The translations under genes and the position numbers were made by a program. Under the pieces are notes generated by a model. That model saw only the letters and a list, made by a program, of their open reading frames with translations, ran no database searches and was not told the DNA's origin. 64,000 nt of DNA from contig NZ_PDVP01000008.1 in assembly GCF_002727065.1 (NCBI RefSeq), positions 124,001-188,000 of the forward strand, in the 5' to 3' direction. Source of the stretch: Zhengella mangrovi. GTDB lineage: Bacteria > Pseudomonadota > Alphaproteobacteria > Rhizobiales > Rhizobiaceae. This document shows positions 25,002-34,568 of the stretch, in pieces. Positions within the stretch are counted from its first letter, which is position 1. The number at the start of each line of letters is the position of its first letter.

Positions 25002-26162
25002 ATGAAGAATGCAATCAGAAAGTCCATTCTCGCACTTGGTCTTGCGGCCGGCATGACGTCGGCAGCAATGGCCCAGCAGGGCGTGACGGACACGGAAGTG
25101 CTGATCGGATCGAACGGTGACCAGTCCGGCATTTTCGCTCCCTTCAACGTGCAGGCCGTCAAGGCGGCACAGATGAAGTTCGACCAGGTCAACGCGGACG
25201 GCGGCATCCATGGCCGCAAGATCCGGATGATCGTCGAGGATCACCAGTACCAGGTGCCCAAGGCGGTGGCGAACTTCAACAAGCTGATCAACTCGGACGG
25301 CGTGTTCGCGATGATCCTGAACCTCGGGACGCCGCACAATATCGCCGGCTTCCCGCTGATGCAGGCCAAGAAGGTGGCGAACATCGCGCCGCTGACCTCG
25401 GCGCGGCAGCTCTTGGAAGGCGACACGACCTACCGCTACGCGGGCTTCTCTTCCTACTACGGCCAGATCAAGGCCGGTGTCGACTACCTGGTGAAGGAGA
25501 AGAACGCCAACAAGATCTGCGCCATGTACATCCCGTCGGATTTCGGCAAGGAGATCCAGGAAGGCGCGATGGACGAGGCCAAGGCGCTGGGCAAGGAATG
25601 GGCCGCGGAAACGACCCACAAGCCGGACGAGACCGACTTCGTCGGCGCCCTGACCAAGCTGAAGGACGCGGGCTGCGACATCATCGCGACCGCACTCGGC
25701 GTTCGCCAGACCATCATCGCCGTGGCCACGGCCAAGAAGCTCAACTGGACGAGCGTGACGTTCCTCGGTTCCTCGGCTGCCTACCACGAGGCGATCGCCT
25801 CGCAGCCGGGCGGCATCACCGACGGCTACTATGCCGCCGGCGGCTGGGCCGACTACAAGCCGCGCATGGACGATCCTGAAGTCAAGAAGTGGCACGACGA
25901 CTACGTCGCCAAGTACAACGAGGAGCCCGGCATGGCGGCGATCCTCGGCTATGGTGCCGCCGAGACGCTGGTGCGCGCGCTTGAGGCTGCCGGCAAGGAC
26001 CTGACGCCGGAGAGCTTCCAGAAGGGCATGGAGTCGCTCGAATTCCACGACGTGATTGCCGACGCCGACATCAAGTACGGCCCCGGCGACCACCAGGGTG
26101 GCGACATCATCGTCATTTCCAAGGTGGAAGACGGCGTGTTCAAGGAACAGGCGCGCAAGTAA
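25002..26162 (+). CDS. Periplasmic substrate-binding protein of the Liv-type transporter
   Basis: A 386-residue type-I periplasmic binding protein with a signal peptide (residues 1-24, cleaved near AMA-QQ). The mature start GVTDTEVLIGSNGDQSG and the later DGGIHGRKIRMIVEDHQYQV are typical of LivK/aromatic-acid binding proteins. The ATG at 25002 follows GGAGGAAAACGG. It completes the transporter and is last in the operon, followed by a strong terminator. It may be expressed at higher level than the rest from its 29-base upstream gap, but no separate promoter was evident. Confidence 0.93.
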   Translation: MKNAIRKSILALGLAAGMTSAAMAQQGVTDTEVLIGSNGDQSGIFAPFNVQAVKAAQMKFDQVNADGGIHGRKIRMIVEDHQYQVPKAVANFNKLINSDGVFAMILNLGTPHNIAGFPLMQAKKVANIAPLTSARQLLEGDTTYRYAGFSSYYGQIKAGVDYLVKEKNANKICAMYIPSDFGKEIQEGAMDEAKALGKEWAAETTHKPDETDFVGALTKLKDAGCDIIATALGVRQTIIAVATAKKLNWTSVTFLGSSAAYHEAIASQPGGITDGYYAAGGWADYKPRMDDPEVKKWHDDYVAKYNEEPGMAAILGYGAAETLVRALEAAGKDLTPESFQKGMESLEFHDVIADADIKYGPGDHQGGDIIVISKVEDGVFKEQARK

Positions 26163-26190
26163 TTCCCGACCGGATGACCTGACGAAAGGA

Positions 26191-26220
26191 AACGCCGCGG
26201 ACATCCCGTCCGCGGCGTTT
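26191..26220 (+). terminator. Terminator of the transporter operon
   Basis: A perfect 12-bp stem (AACGCCGCGGAC / GTCCGCGGCGTT) with a five-base loop and trailing T residues, 28 bases after the binding-protein stop. It could also stop the convergent hemN transcript. Confidence 0.85.
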
Positions 26221-26263
26221 CGCGTTGCAGTGGGCGGACAGGCAGGACCTGGCCGCGGCCTCC

Positions 26264-27622
26264 TCAGACCGCTGCAGAATGACGCGCGACGCCCTTGTGC
26301 AGGTAGGCATCGAAGTGGGCCGCGACGACCCGGACGAAGGGACGGCCGGTCTCGGTGACGCGATAGGTGCCGCCGTCGCGGGCAAACAGGCCGTCGCGGT
26401 CGGACGCCACCAGGCTGTCGGCTTCGGCGATGATCCGGCTGGCCTGCTGACCGAAGTTGTCGCGGACCCAATCGCCGGTGAAGGCGAAATCGCACATCAG
26501 CTTCTCGATCACGGCGCGGCGCATGACATCCTCGTCGGTCAGGCGGGCGCCGCGAACCGTGGCAAAGCCGTCGTTGGCGATGCGGCGCTGGTAGTCCCCC
26601 GAGGCCGGTGAATTCTGCACGTAGCCCTGCGGCATCTGGCCGATGGCGGAAGCGCCGAGGCCGATGAGCACCGGGGCGTCATCGGTGGTGTAGCCCTGGA
26701 AATTGCGCTTCAGCGTGCCGGCGGTCGCTGCCCGCGCCATGCTGTCGGTCGGCTTGGCGAAATGGTCGAATCCGATGGCCACGAAGCCTGCGTCCCGCAG
26801 CATGGCTGCGGCATGGTCCTGCTGGCGGAAGCGCTCGACGAGGCCGGGCAGGACCGTTTCGTCGATCATCGTCTGGTGCTTCTTCATCCACGGTACGTGC
26901 GCGTAGCCGAACAGGGCGATGCGGTCGGGATCCATGTCGAGGCAGGCGCGCACCGTCCGTTCGATGCTGTCGACGGTCTGGTGCGGCAATCCGTAGAGGA
27001 TGTCGAGATTGACCGAATGGACGCCGCGCCGGCGCACGCCGTCAACGACGGACCGGGTCTGCTCCACGGTCTGTTCGCGGTTGATCGCCTTCTGCACCGC
27101 CGGGTCGAAATCCTGCACGCCGAGGCTGGCCCGGGTCATGCCGATGGCCGCATAGGCATCGAAGCGATCCTCGGTCATGTCGTTGGGATCCATCTCGACG
27201 GAGATCTCGGCATCGGCGGCGAAGGAGAAGTGGGCGCGCAGGGTGTCGCCGAGAAGGTTGATGTCGCCGGCCTTCAGCATGGTCGGGGAACCGCCGCCGA
27301 AATGCAGCGCCCGGACCGGGGCCTGGCCGGTGACGGCGTCCCCGGCATGGGCGATCTCGGCACGCAGGGAATCGAGGTAGACCTCGACGGGATCGTAGCG
27401 CTGCACCTGCTTGGTGGTGCAGCCACAAAACCAACACAGTCGGTCACAAAAGGGGATATGCGCGTAGAGCGACAGGGGCGTCGCCGCCTCGATGGCCTCG
27501 AGCCACGAGCGGTATTCCCGCGCATCGATGTCCGGTGTAAAGTGCGGCGCCGTCGGGTAGCTGGTGTAGCGGGGAACGGGTTTCGCGTATCGCTCGATCA
27601 GTTCGTTGTGCATGACGCTCAT
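26264..27622 (-). CDS. hemN: Oxygen-independent coproporphyrinogen III oxidase
   Basis: A 452-residue radical-SAM enzyme that decarboxylates coproporphyrinogen III for haem synthesis without oxygen. The cluster motif is Cys59-x3-Cys63-x2-Cys66 within HIPFCDRLCWFCGC. PRYTSYPTAPHF near the N-terminus and FGGGSPTML (SAM binding) are typical of true HemN rather than HemW. An in-frame Met at 27613 is an equally possible start. A perfect FNR box lies 54 bases upstream, in keeping with anaerobic induction. Confidence 0.94.
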   Translation of the reverse strand: MSVMHNELIERYAKPVPRYTSYPTAPHFTPDIDAREYRSWLEAIEAATPLSLYAHIPFCDRLCWFCGCTTKQVQRYDPVEVYLDSLRAEIAHAGDAVTGQAPVRALHFGGGSPTMLKAGDINLLGDTLRAHFSFAADAEISVEMDPNDMTEDRFDAYAAIGMTRASLGVQDFDPAVQKAINREQTVEQTRSVVDGVRRRGVHSVNLDILYGLPHQTVDSIERTVRACLDMDPDRIALFGYAHVPWMKKHQTMIDETVLPGLVERFRQQDHAAAMLRDAGFVAIGFDHFAKPTDSMARAATAGTLKRNFQGYTTDDAPVLIGLGASAIGQMPQGYVQNSPASGDYQRRIANDGFATVRGARLTDEDVMRRAVIEKLMCDFAFTGDWVRDNFGQQASRIIAEADSLVASDRDGLFARDGGTYRVTETGRPFVRVVAAHFDAYLHKGVARHSAAV

Positions 27623-27675
27623 TGTCCGGACATTTTTTCAAGTCGTCTGGATATGGGACCATGGACAGGGCGGCG

Positions 27676-27689
27676 TTGATCCGTATCAA
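27676..27689. promoter_or_regulatory. FNR/FixK box upstream of hemN
   Basis: TTGAT-CCGT-ATCAA is a perfect match to the FNR consensus. It is centred about 60 bases before the hemN ATG, a position allowing class II activation with a short leader. The fnr gene starts 122 bases away on the other side, so autoregulation is also possible. Confidence 0.9.
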
Positions 27690-27810
27690 TCGGCCCGAAA
27701 AACGGCGCTGCAAGCGACCTGCCTGACGTCGCGGCACATTGTCGCGTGGAAAGCTAATATGGTGCAATTGCGATGTGGCTATTGCAAAGCAGCACTGCTA
27801 GGATTTGAGA

Positions 27811-28545
27811 ATGGACAAGAAAGTGCGCGAAGACGTCCACACGACAGGGGTGCCTACCTTGTGCCAGGCATGCGATGCCCGGCACCGCGGCGTCTGTGGC
27901 GCGCTGAACACCAACCAGCTCGTGACGCTGTCAAAGCATTCTGTCCGGCGCAAGCTCGACCCGGGCACGGAGCTCGTCGGTGAAGAGCAGGACGTGTCGC
28001 AGTATTCCAACGTCATCGGCGGCGTCGTGAAGCTGACGAAGATGCTTTCCGACGGGCGTCAGCAGATCGTCGGCCTGCAGTTCGCACCGGATTTCCTCGG
28101 CCGGCCTTTCTCGCGCTCCAGCCGGTTTTCGGCCGAGGCGGCGACCGACGTGGAACTGTGCAGCTTCTCCAAGGGCCTGATCGACCGGATGATCGACGAA
28201 TCGCCGGACCTGGAGCACAAGCTCCTGGAGCAGACGCTGAAGGAACTGGACGAAGCGCGCGACTGGATGCTGACGCTCGGGCGCAAGACGGCGGCAGAGA
28301 AGGTCGCCAGCTTCCTGCACCTGATCGCCGTCAACGTCGATCCGGAAGCCTCGGAAAGCGAAGGCCCGATCACCTTCGACCTGCCGCTGACGCGTGCCGA
28401 CATCGCGGATTTTCTCGGCCTGACCATCGAGACGGTCAGCCGGCAGCTGACCAAGCTGCGCAAGGACGGGGTCATCCACATCGAAAACAACCGGCACATC
28501 ACGGTGCCGGACATCGAGCGTCTCAACGACCGCGCCAGCCTCTGA
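27811..28545 (+). CDS. fnrN: FNR/FixK-family oxygen-responsive regulator
   Basis: A 244-residue CRP/FNR protein. It has the 4Fe-4S cysteines expected of a true oxygen sensor: Cys18, Cys21 and Cys29 near the N-terminus (LCQACDARHRGVC) and Cys117 (VELCSF). The cyclic-nucleotide-binding-like fold follows. The C-terminal helix-turn-helix is TRADIADFLGLTIETVSRQL, whose recognition helix ExxSR fits TTGAT sites. The ATG at 27811 is preceded by AGGA; the frame also extends to a TTG at 27805. It is expected to activate hemN and both cco operons under low oxygen. FnrL/FnrN-type naming is by similarity. Confidence 0.93.
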   Translation: MDKKVREDVHTTGVPTLCQACDARHRGVCGALNTNQLVTLSKHSVRRKLDPGTELVGEEQDVSQYSNVIGGVVKLTKMLSDGRQQIVGLQFAPDFLGRPFSRSSRFSAEAATDVELCSFSKGLIDRMIDESPDLEHKLLEQTLKELDEARDWMLTLGRKTAAEKVASFLHLIAVNVDPEASESEGPITFDLPLTRADIADFLGLTIETVSRQLTKLRKDGVIHIENNRHITVPDIERLNDRASL

Positions 28546-28563
28546 CGCAGACCGGATCCGTCC

Positions 28564-29085
28564 TCAGGCCGAACCCTGGGGGCCGTTCGTCATGCCGGCC
28601 TCGGTGGCCAGACGCATCACGTGTTCGCGCTCGAACGCAATGTGGCGGCGGACCGATTCGAAGAACCCGCGCAGCATGTAGCCGACGGTATCGAAGTTGA
28701 GACCCTTGTCGCCGGCGCCGAGCAGGAGCAGCGAATCGGTCAGCTCCTCAGCGTAGCATTCGTCCTCGGCGTGCTCGGCCTTGAGCCTGGAAATGGTCTC
28801 GGGCAGACCCGCGACATGGGACAGGCGCTCCACGAACATCGGGAAGACGACCTTTTCCTCGAAACTGTGGGCGCCGCGCAACAGCGGCCAGATCTCGCGG
28901 GCGGCATGCATGCATTTCTGCTTGTCGACGTTATCGGGAAGCGAGTCGGCGATTTCCTCCAGCATGCGGCAAAGCGCAAGCTGATCCTCGTGGGTGCGCA
29001 GGAACGCTTCCAGCGGATTTCCGCCGAAACGAGACAGTCCCTCGATATCCCACAGGCTGTCAGCCCTGGATGGTGTGCTTGCCAT
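28564..29085 (-). CDS. Hemerythrin-like domain protein
   Basis: A 173-residue helical protein with a hemerythrin HHE pattern: His32 (RTHEDQ), His73/Glu77 (HSFEEKVVFP), His105/Glu109 (EHAEDE) and His148/Glu152 (RRHIAFERE). These give a complete potential di-iron site. Such proteins bind oxygen or protect against NO and iron stress. It is placed between fnr and the cbb3 oxidase and starts 71 bases from an FNR box, which fits a low-oxygen role. The start is set at MASTPSR; the longer open frame runs into the box itself. Confidence 0.82.
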   Translation of the reverse strand: MASTPSRADSLWDIEGLSRFGGNPLEAFLRTHEDQLALCRMLEEIADSLPDNVDKQKCMHAAREIWPLLRGAHSFEEKVVFPMFVERLSHVAGLPETISRLKAEHAEDECYAEELTDSLLLLGAGDKGLNFDTVGYMLRGFFESVRRHIAFEREHVMRLATEAGMTNGPQGSA

Positions 29086-29155
29086 GCGCGCAGCCCATTC
29101 AACGATGCAGGTAACAATGACCGATGGTTTATGCCAACGAACCAATTTAGCATCC

Positions 29156-29169
29156 TTGATCAAGATCAA
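29156..29169. promoter_or_regulatory. FNR/FixK box upstream of ccoNOQP
   Basis: TTGAT-CAAG-ATCAA, a perfect FNR consensus, lies 98 bases before the ccoN ATG and 70 bases before the divergent hemerythrin-like gene. Activation of ccoN is the expected role; the symmetric site could act both ways. Confidence 0.92.
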
Positions 29170-29267
29170 TGCGGCTGCCAGCCTTGCATCGCATTGCTCA
29201 GCGCAAGATCGCGGGGGAGTGCCCCGTGATCGTTTAACCCGTACAGACTCGTGAGGGGGTCAAACTC

Positions 29268-30872
29268 ATGACATTCGCGGCCGAAATCGTCGCGCTGGTG
29301 ATTGCCACGTTCCTGGCAATCCTTGGTGCGGCTTTCGCCCATGACAGCCTCTTCCAGGCGCACATGGGCATTCTCGCCTTAACGCTTGCCATCTTCACAC
29401 TCGTGTTGATGCGCCGCACCTCGTTCGCCGGCGCGCCGAAGGACACGTCCGGCTACATGGACGGTCCGGTGCGCTATGGCGCCATCGCTACCATGTTCTG
29501 GGGCGTCGTCGGCTTTCTGGTCGGCGTCATCGTCGCCGCCCAGCTGACCTGGCCGGACCTGAACATCGAACCCTGGTTCAATTTCGGCCGCATGCGTCCG
29601 CTGCATACGTCCGCCGTCATCTTCGCCTTCGGCGGCAACGCGCTAATCGCGACGTCCATGTACGTCGTCCAGCGCACCACGAAAGCACGCCTGTTCGGGG
29701 GGAACCTGGCGTGGTTCGTGTTCTGGGGCTACCAGCTCTTCATCGTCATGGCCGCCACGGGATACCTGCTGGGCATCACCGAGGGCCGTGAGTATGCCGA
29801 GCCGGAATGGTATGTCGACCTGTGGCTGACGGTCGTCTGGGTGGCCTACCTGCTGGTCTTCCTGGGCACGATCTACAAGCGCAAGGAACCGCACATCTAC
29901 GTGGCGAACTGGTTCTACCTGTCGTTCATCGTGACGATCGCGATGCTGCACGTGGTGAACAACCTGAGCCTGCCGGTCTCCTTCCTGGGCACCAAGTCCT
30001 ATTCCGCCTTCTCGGGCGTGCAGGACGCGCTGACCCAGTGGTGGTACGGGCACAACGCCGTGGGCTTCTTCCTCACCGCCGGCTTCCTGGGCATGATGTA
30101 CTACTTCATCCCGAAGCAGGCCGGCCGGCCGGTCTATTCCTACCGGCTGTCGATCATCCACTTCTGGGCGCTGATCTTCCTCTACATCTGGGCCGGTCCG
30201 CACCACCTGCACTACACGGCGCTGCCGGACTGGGCGCAGACGCTCGGCATGGTGTTCTCCATCATGCTGTGGATGCCGTCCTGGGGCGGCATGATCAACG
30301 GCCTGATGACGCTTTCGGGCGCCTGGGACAAGATCCGCACCGATCCGATCATCCGCATGATGGTCATCGCGGTGGCCTTCTACGGCATGTCGACCTTCGA
30401 AGGTCCGATGATGTCGATCAAGGCGGTCAACTCGCTGTCGCATTACACGGACTGGACCATCGGTCACGTGCACTCCGGTGCGCTCGGCTGGGTCGGCATG
30501 ATCTCGTTCGGCGCGATCTACTACCTGGTGCCGAAGCTGTGGAACCGCGAGCGGCTGTACAGCCTGCGCCTGGTCACCTGGCATTTCTGGCTCGCAACGC
30601 TAGGCATCGTGGTCTACGCCGCCGTGCTGTGGGTCGCCGGTATCCAGCAGGGCCTGATGTGGCGTGAATACGACGACCAGGGCTTCCTCGTGTACTCGTT
30701 CGCCGAGTCCGTGGCTGCCATGTACCCGTACTACGCGCTGCGCACGCTTGGTGGTCTGCTCTATCTGACGGGCGCGATCATCATGGCCTACAACATCACC
30801 ATGACCATTCTCGGTCATCAGCGCGAAGAGCAGGGCTTTGCCGCCGCTCCGGCCGCTGCGCCGGCCGAATAA
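29268..30872 (+). CDS. ccoN: cbb3-type cytochrome c oxidase subunit I
   Basis: A 534-residue haem-copper oxidase subunit, the catalytic core of the high-affinity terminal oxidase used at low oxygen. About 14 hydrophobic helices are visible. Haem and CuB ligand regions are [48 protein letters not shown] and [14 protein letters not shown]. It has an N-terminal extra helix and an Ala/Pro-rich tail ([10 protein letters not shown]). It is first in ccoNOQP and lies downstream of an FNR box. Confidence 0.97.
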   Translation: MTFAAEIVALVIATFLAILGAAFAHDSLFQAHMGILALTLAIFTLVLMRRTSFAGAPKDTSGYMDGPVRYGAIATMFWGVVGFLVGVIVAAQLTWPDLNIEPWFNFGRMRPLHTSAVIFAFGGNALIATSMYVVQRTTKARLFGGNLAWFVFWGYQLFIVMAATGYLLGITEGREYAEPEWYVDLWLTVVWVAYLLVFLGTIYKRKEPHIYVANWFYLSFIVTIAMLHVVNNLSLPVSFLGTKSYSAFSGVQDALTQWWYGHNAVGFFLTAGFLGMMYYFIPKQAGRPVYSYRLSIIHFWALIFLYIWAGPHHLHYTALPDWAQTLGMVFSIMLWMPSWGGMINGLMTLSGAWDKIRTDPIIRMMVIAVAFYGMSTFEGPMMSIKAVNSLSHYTDWTIGHVHSGALGWVGMISFGAIYYLVPKLWNRERLYSLRLVTWHFWLATLGIVVYAAVLWVAGIQQGLMWREYDDQGFLVYSFAESVAAMYPYYALRTLGGLLYLTGAIIMAYNITMTILGHQREEQGFAAAPAAAPAE

Positions 30873-30887
30873 AGGGGGTCCGGACAA

Positions 30888-31637
30888 ATGGCTACCCAAG
30901 AAAAGCAAGGCCTCCTCGCCAAGCACGAGAAGATCGAGCGCAATGCCACGCTTCTGCTGGTGTTCAGCTTTCTCGTCGTCACCATCGGCGGCCTGGTCGA
31001 AATCGCCCCGCTGTTCTGGCTTCAGAACACGATCGAGAAGGTGGAGGGGATGCGTCCCTATTCACCGCTCGAACTGGCGGGCCGCAACATCTACATCCGT
31101 GAAGGCTGCTATGTCTGCCACAGCCAGATGATCCGTCCGTTCCGTGACGAGGTCGAACGCTACGGCCACTACAGCCTCGCCGCGGAATCGATGTACGATC
31201 ATCCGTTCCAGTGGGGATCGAAGCGCACCGGGCCGGACCTGGCCCGCGTGGGCAACCGCTACTCGAACACGTGGCATGTCGATCACCTCACCGAACCGCG
31301 TTCGGTGGTGCCGGAATCGATCATGCCGAGCTACAGCTTCCTGAAGACGACCGAGCTGAAGGCTGACGACATTGCCGATCACCTGAAGGCCAACGCCGCA
31401 CTCGGCGTGCCCTATGACCAGGACAAGATCGACAATGCGCTGGCCGACCTGAAGGCGCAGGCCGACCCGAACGCGGATACGTCCGGTGTCGAAGCCCGCT
31501 ACCCGAAGGCCAAGCTCGGCGATTTCGACGGTGATCCCACCAAGCTGACGGAGATGGACGCGCTGATCGCCTATCTGCAGATGCTGGGCACGCTCGTCGA
31601 CTTCGAGAGCTACGACGCCGAAGCCAACTATCGCTAA
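30888..31637 (+). CDS. ccoO: cbb3-type cytochrome c oxidase subunit II (monohaem)
   Basis: A 249-residue membrane-anchored c-type cytochrome. One N-terminal helix (residues 20-40) is followed by the haem motif Cys74-x2-Cys77-His78 in [14 protein letters not shown], characteristic of CcoO. It transfers electrons between CcoP and CcoN. It starts 15 bases after ccoN. Confidence 0.97.
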   Translation: MATQEKQGLLAKHEKIERNATLLLVFSFLVVTIGGLVEIAPLFWLQNTIEKVEGMRPYSPLELAGRNIYIREGCYVCHSQMIRPFRDEVERYGHYSLAAESMYDHPFQWGSKRTGPDLARVGNRYSNTWHVDHLTEPRSVVPESIMPSYSFLKTTELKADDIADHLKANAALGVPYDQDKIDNALADLKAQADPNADTSGVEARYPKAKLGDFDGDPTKLTEMDALIAYLQMLGTLVDFESYDAEANYR

Positions 31638-31650
31638 GGGAGCAAGGGAG

Positions 31651-31809
31651 ATGGAGATGGACTATCACACCATGCGCGCATTCGCCGACAGCTGGGGACT
31701 GGCCTTCATGTGCCTCGTCTTCGTCGGTGTGGTCGCGTTCGTCTACCTGCGCCCGGGCTCCAAGCGCGACGCGGAAGAGGCGGCCCGGATCCCGCTCCAA
31801 GAGGACTGA
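31651..31809 (+). CDS. ccoQ: cbb3-type oxidase subunit CcoQ
   Basis: A 52-residue single-helix protein (MEMDYHTMRAFADSWGLAFM, then a membrane stretch CLVFVGVVAFVYL and a charged tail SKRDAEEAARIPLQED). Size, topology and position between ccoO and ccoP identify CcoQ, which stabilises the complex. AAGGGAG precedes the ATG, and the next gene starts three bases after its stop. Confidence 0.93.
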   Translation: MEMDYHTMRAFADSWGLAFMCLVFVGVVAFVYLRPGSKRDAEEAARIPLQED

Positions 31810-31812
31810 ACA

Positions 31813-32676
31813 ATGAGCGAGAAACACATTGACGAAGTCAGCGGCGTCGAGACCACCGGTCACGAGTGGGACGGCATCCGCGAACTGAACAATCCCCTGC
31901 CGCGCTGGTGGCTGTGGACGTTCTACTTCACCATCATCTGGGCCATCGGCTACACGATCGTGTATCCGGCCTGGCCGGGACTGACGACCAACACCAAGGG
32001 CCTGTTCAACTGGTCCAGCCGTGGTGCCGTCGCCACCGAGATGGCGGCCGCCGATGCGGCCAAGGCCTCGCTGGTGGAGAAGATCGCCAACACCGATCTT
32101 CCGGGCATCCTGGCCGACAACGAAATGCGGACCTTCGCCACGGCGGCGGGCGCGTCGACCTTCAAGGTCTACTGCTCGCAGTGCCACGGTTCCGGTGCGC
32201 AGGGCGGTCCGGGCTACCCGAACCTGAACGACGACGACTGGCTGTGGGGCGGCGACATCGACGCCATCCACACGACGATCGCGCACGGCATCCGCTACGA
32301 ACAGGATGACGATACGCGGGTTTCGGAAATGCCGGCCTTCGGCGAGATCCTCGAACCCGAGCAGATCAAGCAGGTTGCCGCCTATGTCGCCAGCCTGTCG
32401 GGCACGCCGTCCGACGAAGCCGCCGCAAAGGCAGGCGCCACGGTGTTCGCCGAGAACTGCGCGGCGTGCCATGGCGAGGATGGCCGCGGCATGAAGGAAG
32501 TCGGCGCGCCGAACCTGGCCGATTCGCTGTGGCTCTACGGCTCGAGCGAAGACGCGATTGCCGCCCAGATCCGCAATCCCAAGCACGGCGTCATGCCGGC
32601 CTGGAACGCGCGTCTCGGCGACACCAAGGTCAAGGAACTGGCCGTTTACGTCCATTCGCTGGGCGGCGGCTCCTGA
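31813..32676 (+). CDS. ccoP: cbb3-type cytochrome c oxidase subunit III (dihaem)
   Basis: A 287-residue dihaem cytochrome c. The N-terminal region has the GHEWDGIRELNNPLPRWW signature and one membrane helix (residues ~33-52). Two haem sites follow: Cys121-x2-Cys124-His125 (CSQCHG) and Cys216-x2-Cys219-His220 (CAACHG). It accepts electrons from soluble cytochrome c. Last of ccoNOQP, followed by a terminator. Confidence 0.97.
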   Translation: MSEKHIDEVSGVETTGHEWDGIRELNNPLPRWWLWTFYFTIIWAIGYTIVYPAWPGLTTNTKGLFNWSSRGAVATEMAAADAAKASLVEKIANTDLPGILADNEMRTFATAAGASTFKVYCSQCHGSGAQGGPGYPNLNDDDWLWGGDIDAIHTTIAHGIRYEQDDDTRVSEMPAFGEILEPEQIKQVAAYVASLSGTPSDEAAAKAGATVFAENCAACHGEDGRGMKEVGAPNLADSLWLYGSSEDAIAAQIRNPKHGVMPAWNARLGDTKVKELAVYVHSLGGGS

Positions 32677-32715
32677 TCGCCAGCCAGCGTCCCCGACGGG
32701 GACAACGCCACTCCG

Positions 32716-32743
32716 CGGCCCGGCAGAAATGCCGGGCCGTTTT
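32716..32743 (+). terminator. ccoNOQP terminator
   Basis: A perfect 10-bp stem CGGCCCGGCA / TGCCGGGCCG with a GAAA tetraloop, then TTTT, 40 bases after the ccoP stop. Confidence 0.9.
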
Positions 32744-32785
32744 CGTTCGCGCTTGAGTGAAAACGTCGCGCCGTGCGGATCGGAT

Positions 32786-32799
32786 TTGACCCATGTCAA
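32786..32799. promoter_or_regulatory. FNR/FixK-type box upstream of ccoGHIS
   Basis: TTGAC-CCAT-GTCAA is a perfect inverted repeat matching TTGA-N6-TCAA, with C/G at the fifth position instead of T/A. It is 150 bases before ccoG and lies just after the ccoP terminator, so ccoGHIS likely has its own FNR-controlled promoter. Confidence 0.75.
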
Positions 32800-32949
32800 C
32801 GCGTGATCCATCCTGCGCCGATAAACGTGACGGCGAAATGCATCATTAGCATCGTCTGATCAACAGGTGCGGCCGGGGCATCCTCCCAAGACACCCGGTT
32901 CGTACGGTCTGCCAGGCGGCGCTCCCCCGGCATCGGAGCACAAATATCC

Positions 32950-34566
32950 ATGGATACGGCGACCACAGACCCCAAGGACAAGAAGGATATGGAGGCGGAA
33001 GCCCGCCACGCCGGAGAGGCACCGGACGTGGAGCCGCTGGAGGCATCGCCGGTCAATTCCGCCAAGGTGCGCCAGCCGCTCTACGCGGCGCGCAAGAAGG
33101 TGTTCCCGAAGCGGGCGAGCGGCCAGTTCCGCCAGTTCAAGTGGCTGGTCATGGCGATCACGCTGGGTATCTACTACCTGACGCCGTGGCTGCGCTGGGA
33201 CCGCGGGCCGTTCGCGCCCGACCAGGCGATCCTGATCGACCTGGCCCATCGCCGGTTCTATTTCTTCTTCATCGAGATCTGGCCGCAGGAATTCTTCTTC
33301 GTGGCCGGCATGCTGGTGATGGCGGGCATCGGCCTGTTCCTGGTCACCTCGGCCGTGGGCCGCGCCTGGTGCGGCTACACCTGTCCGCAAACCGTCTGGG
33401 TCGATCTTTTCCTCGTCGTCGAGCGCGCGGTCGAAGGCGACCGCAACGCCCGCATGCGGCTCGAGAACGCACCGTGGTCCTTCGACAAGATCTCCAAGCG
33501 GGTGATCAAGCACGCCATCTGGCTGCTGATCGCGGTCGCCACCGGCGGCGCGTGGATCTTCTACTTCGCCGACGCGCCGACGCTGCTGATGGAGTTCGTC
33601 ACCGGCAAGGCGGCGCCCGTCGCCTACATGACCGTCGCGGTGCTGACGGCGACGACCTACGTGTTCGGCGGTCTCATGCGCGAGCAGGTCTGCACCTACA
33701 TGTGCCCGTGGCCGCGCATCCAGGCCGCCATGCTCGACGAGCATTCGCTGACGGTCACCTACAATGCCTGGCGCGGCGAGCCGCGCTCCAAGCACGCCAA
33801 GAAGATGGCGGCGCGCGGCGAGAAGGTGGGCGATTGCGTGGACTGCAACGCCTGCGTGGCGGTCTGCCCGATGGGCATCGACATTCGCGACGGCCTGCAG
33901 CTTGAATGCATCACCTGCGCGCTGTGCATCGACGCCTGCGACAACATCATGGACAAGCTCGGCAAGGAGCGCGGGCTGATCTCCTACACGACGCTTGCGA
34001 CCTATTCCCACAACATGGCGCTGGCGACCGAGAACGGGGTCCATCCCGCCGACCCGCGCCGCGTCTATGGCCCGGACGGCAAGCTGGTGCCCGAGGTCCG
34101 GCATTTCCGCTGGAAGATCCTGGCGCGGCCGCGCACGCTGGTCTACCTGGCGGCATGGTCGGCCATCGGCGTGGCGCTGCTGGTGGCGCTCGGCTCGCGT
34201 GACCGGCTCGAGGTCAACGTCCTGCATGACCGCAACCCGCAATACGTCAAGCTGTCGGACGGCTCGATCCGCAACGGTTATTCGGTGAAGCTGCTCAACA
34301 TGATCCCGGAACCGCGCACGATCCTGCTGAAGATCGAGGGCATTCCCGGCGCGCTGCTGGACATTCCCGAGCTCGAACAGCTCGCTGGCGGCTACAGCTA
34401 CGCGGTGCCGGTCGATCCGGACAAGCTGCGCAACCTGAAGGTCTTCGTCACCGTGCCGAAGGACTATGCCCTGAAGGGCGATTCCACCTTCCGCTTCATC
34501 GCCGAGGACAAGCAATCCAACGAGCGCGATGTCTACAGCGCCAAGTTCTTCACCCCGGAGCAGTGA
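32950..34566 (+). CDS. ccoG: cbb3 oxidase accessory ferredoxin-like protein CcoG
   Basis: A 538-residue membrane iron-sulfur protein (FixG/RdxA), which reduces copper for CuB insertion into the cbb3 oxidase. Features are several helices (FFFVAGMLVMAGIGLFLVTS and others), CGYTCPQTVWVDLF, CTYMCPWPRIQ and two 4Fe-4S motifs (CVDCNACVAVCPMGIDIR and CITCALCIDACD). The C-terminal Ig-like periplasmic domain includes NGYSVKLLNM. First gene of ccoGHIS. Confidence 0.95.
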   Translation: MDTATTDPKDKKDMEAEARHAGEAPDVEPLEASPVNSAKVRQPLYAARKKVFPKRASGQFRQFKWLVMAITLGIYYLTPWLRWDRGPFAPDQAILIDLAHRRFYFFFIEIWPQEFFFVAGMLVMAGIGLFLVTSAVGRAWCGYTCPQTVWVDLFLVVERAVEGDRNARMRLENAPWSFDKISKRVIKHAIWLLIAVATGGAWIFYFADAPTLLMEFVTGKAAPVAYMTVAVLTATTYVFGGLMREQVCTYMCPWPRIQAAMLDEHSLTVTYNAWRGEPRSKHAKKMAARGEKVGDCVDCNACVAVCPMGIDIRDGLQLECITCALCIDACDNIMDKLGKERGLISYTTLATYSHNMALATENGVHPADPRRVYGPDGKLVPEVRHFRWKILARPRTLVYLAAWSAIGVALLVALGSRDRLEVNVLHDRNPQYVKLSDGSIRNGYSVKLLNMIPEPRTILLKIEGIPGALLDIPELEQLAGGYSYAVPVDPDKLRNLKVFVTVPKDYALKGDSTFRFIAEDKQSNERDVYSAKFFTPEQ

Positions 34567-34568
34567 TC

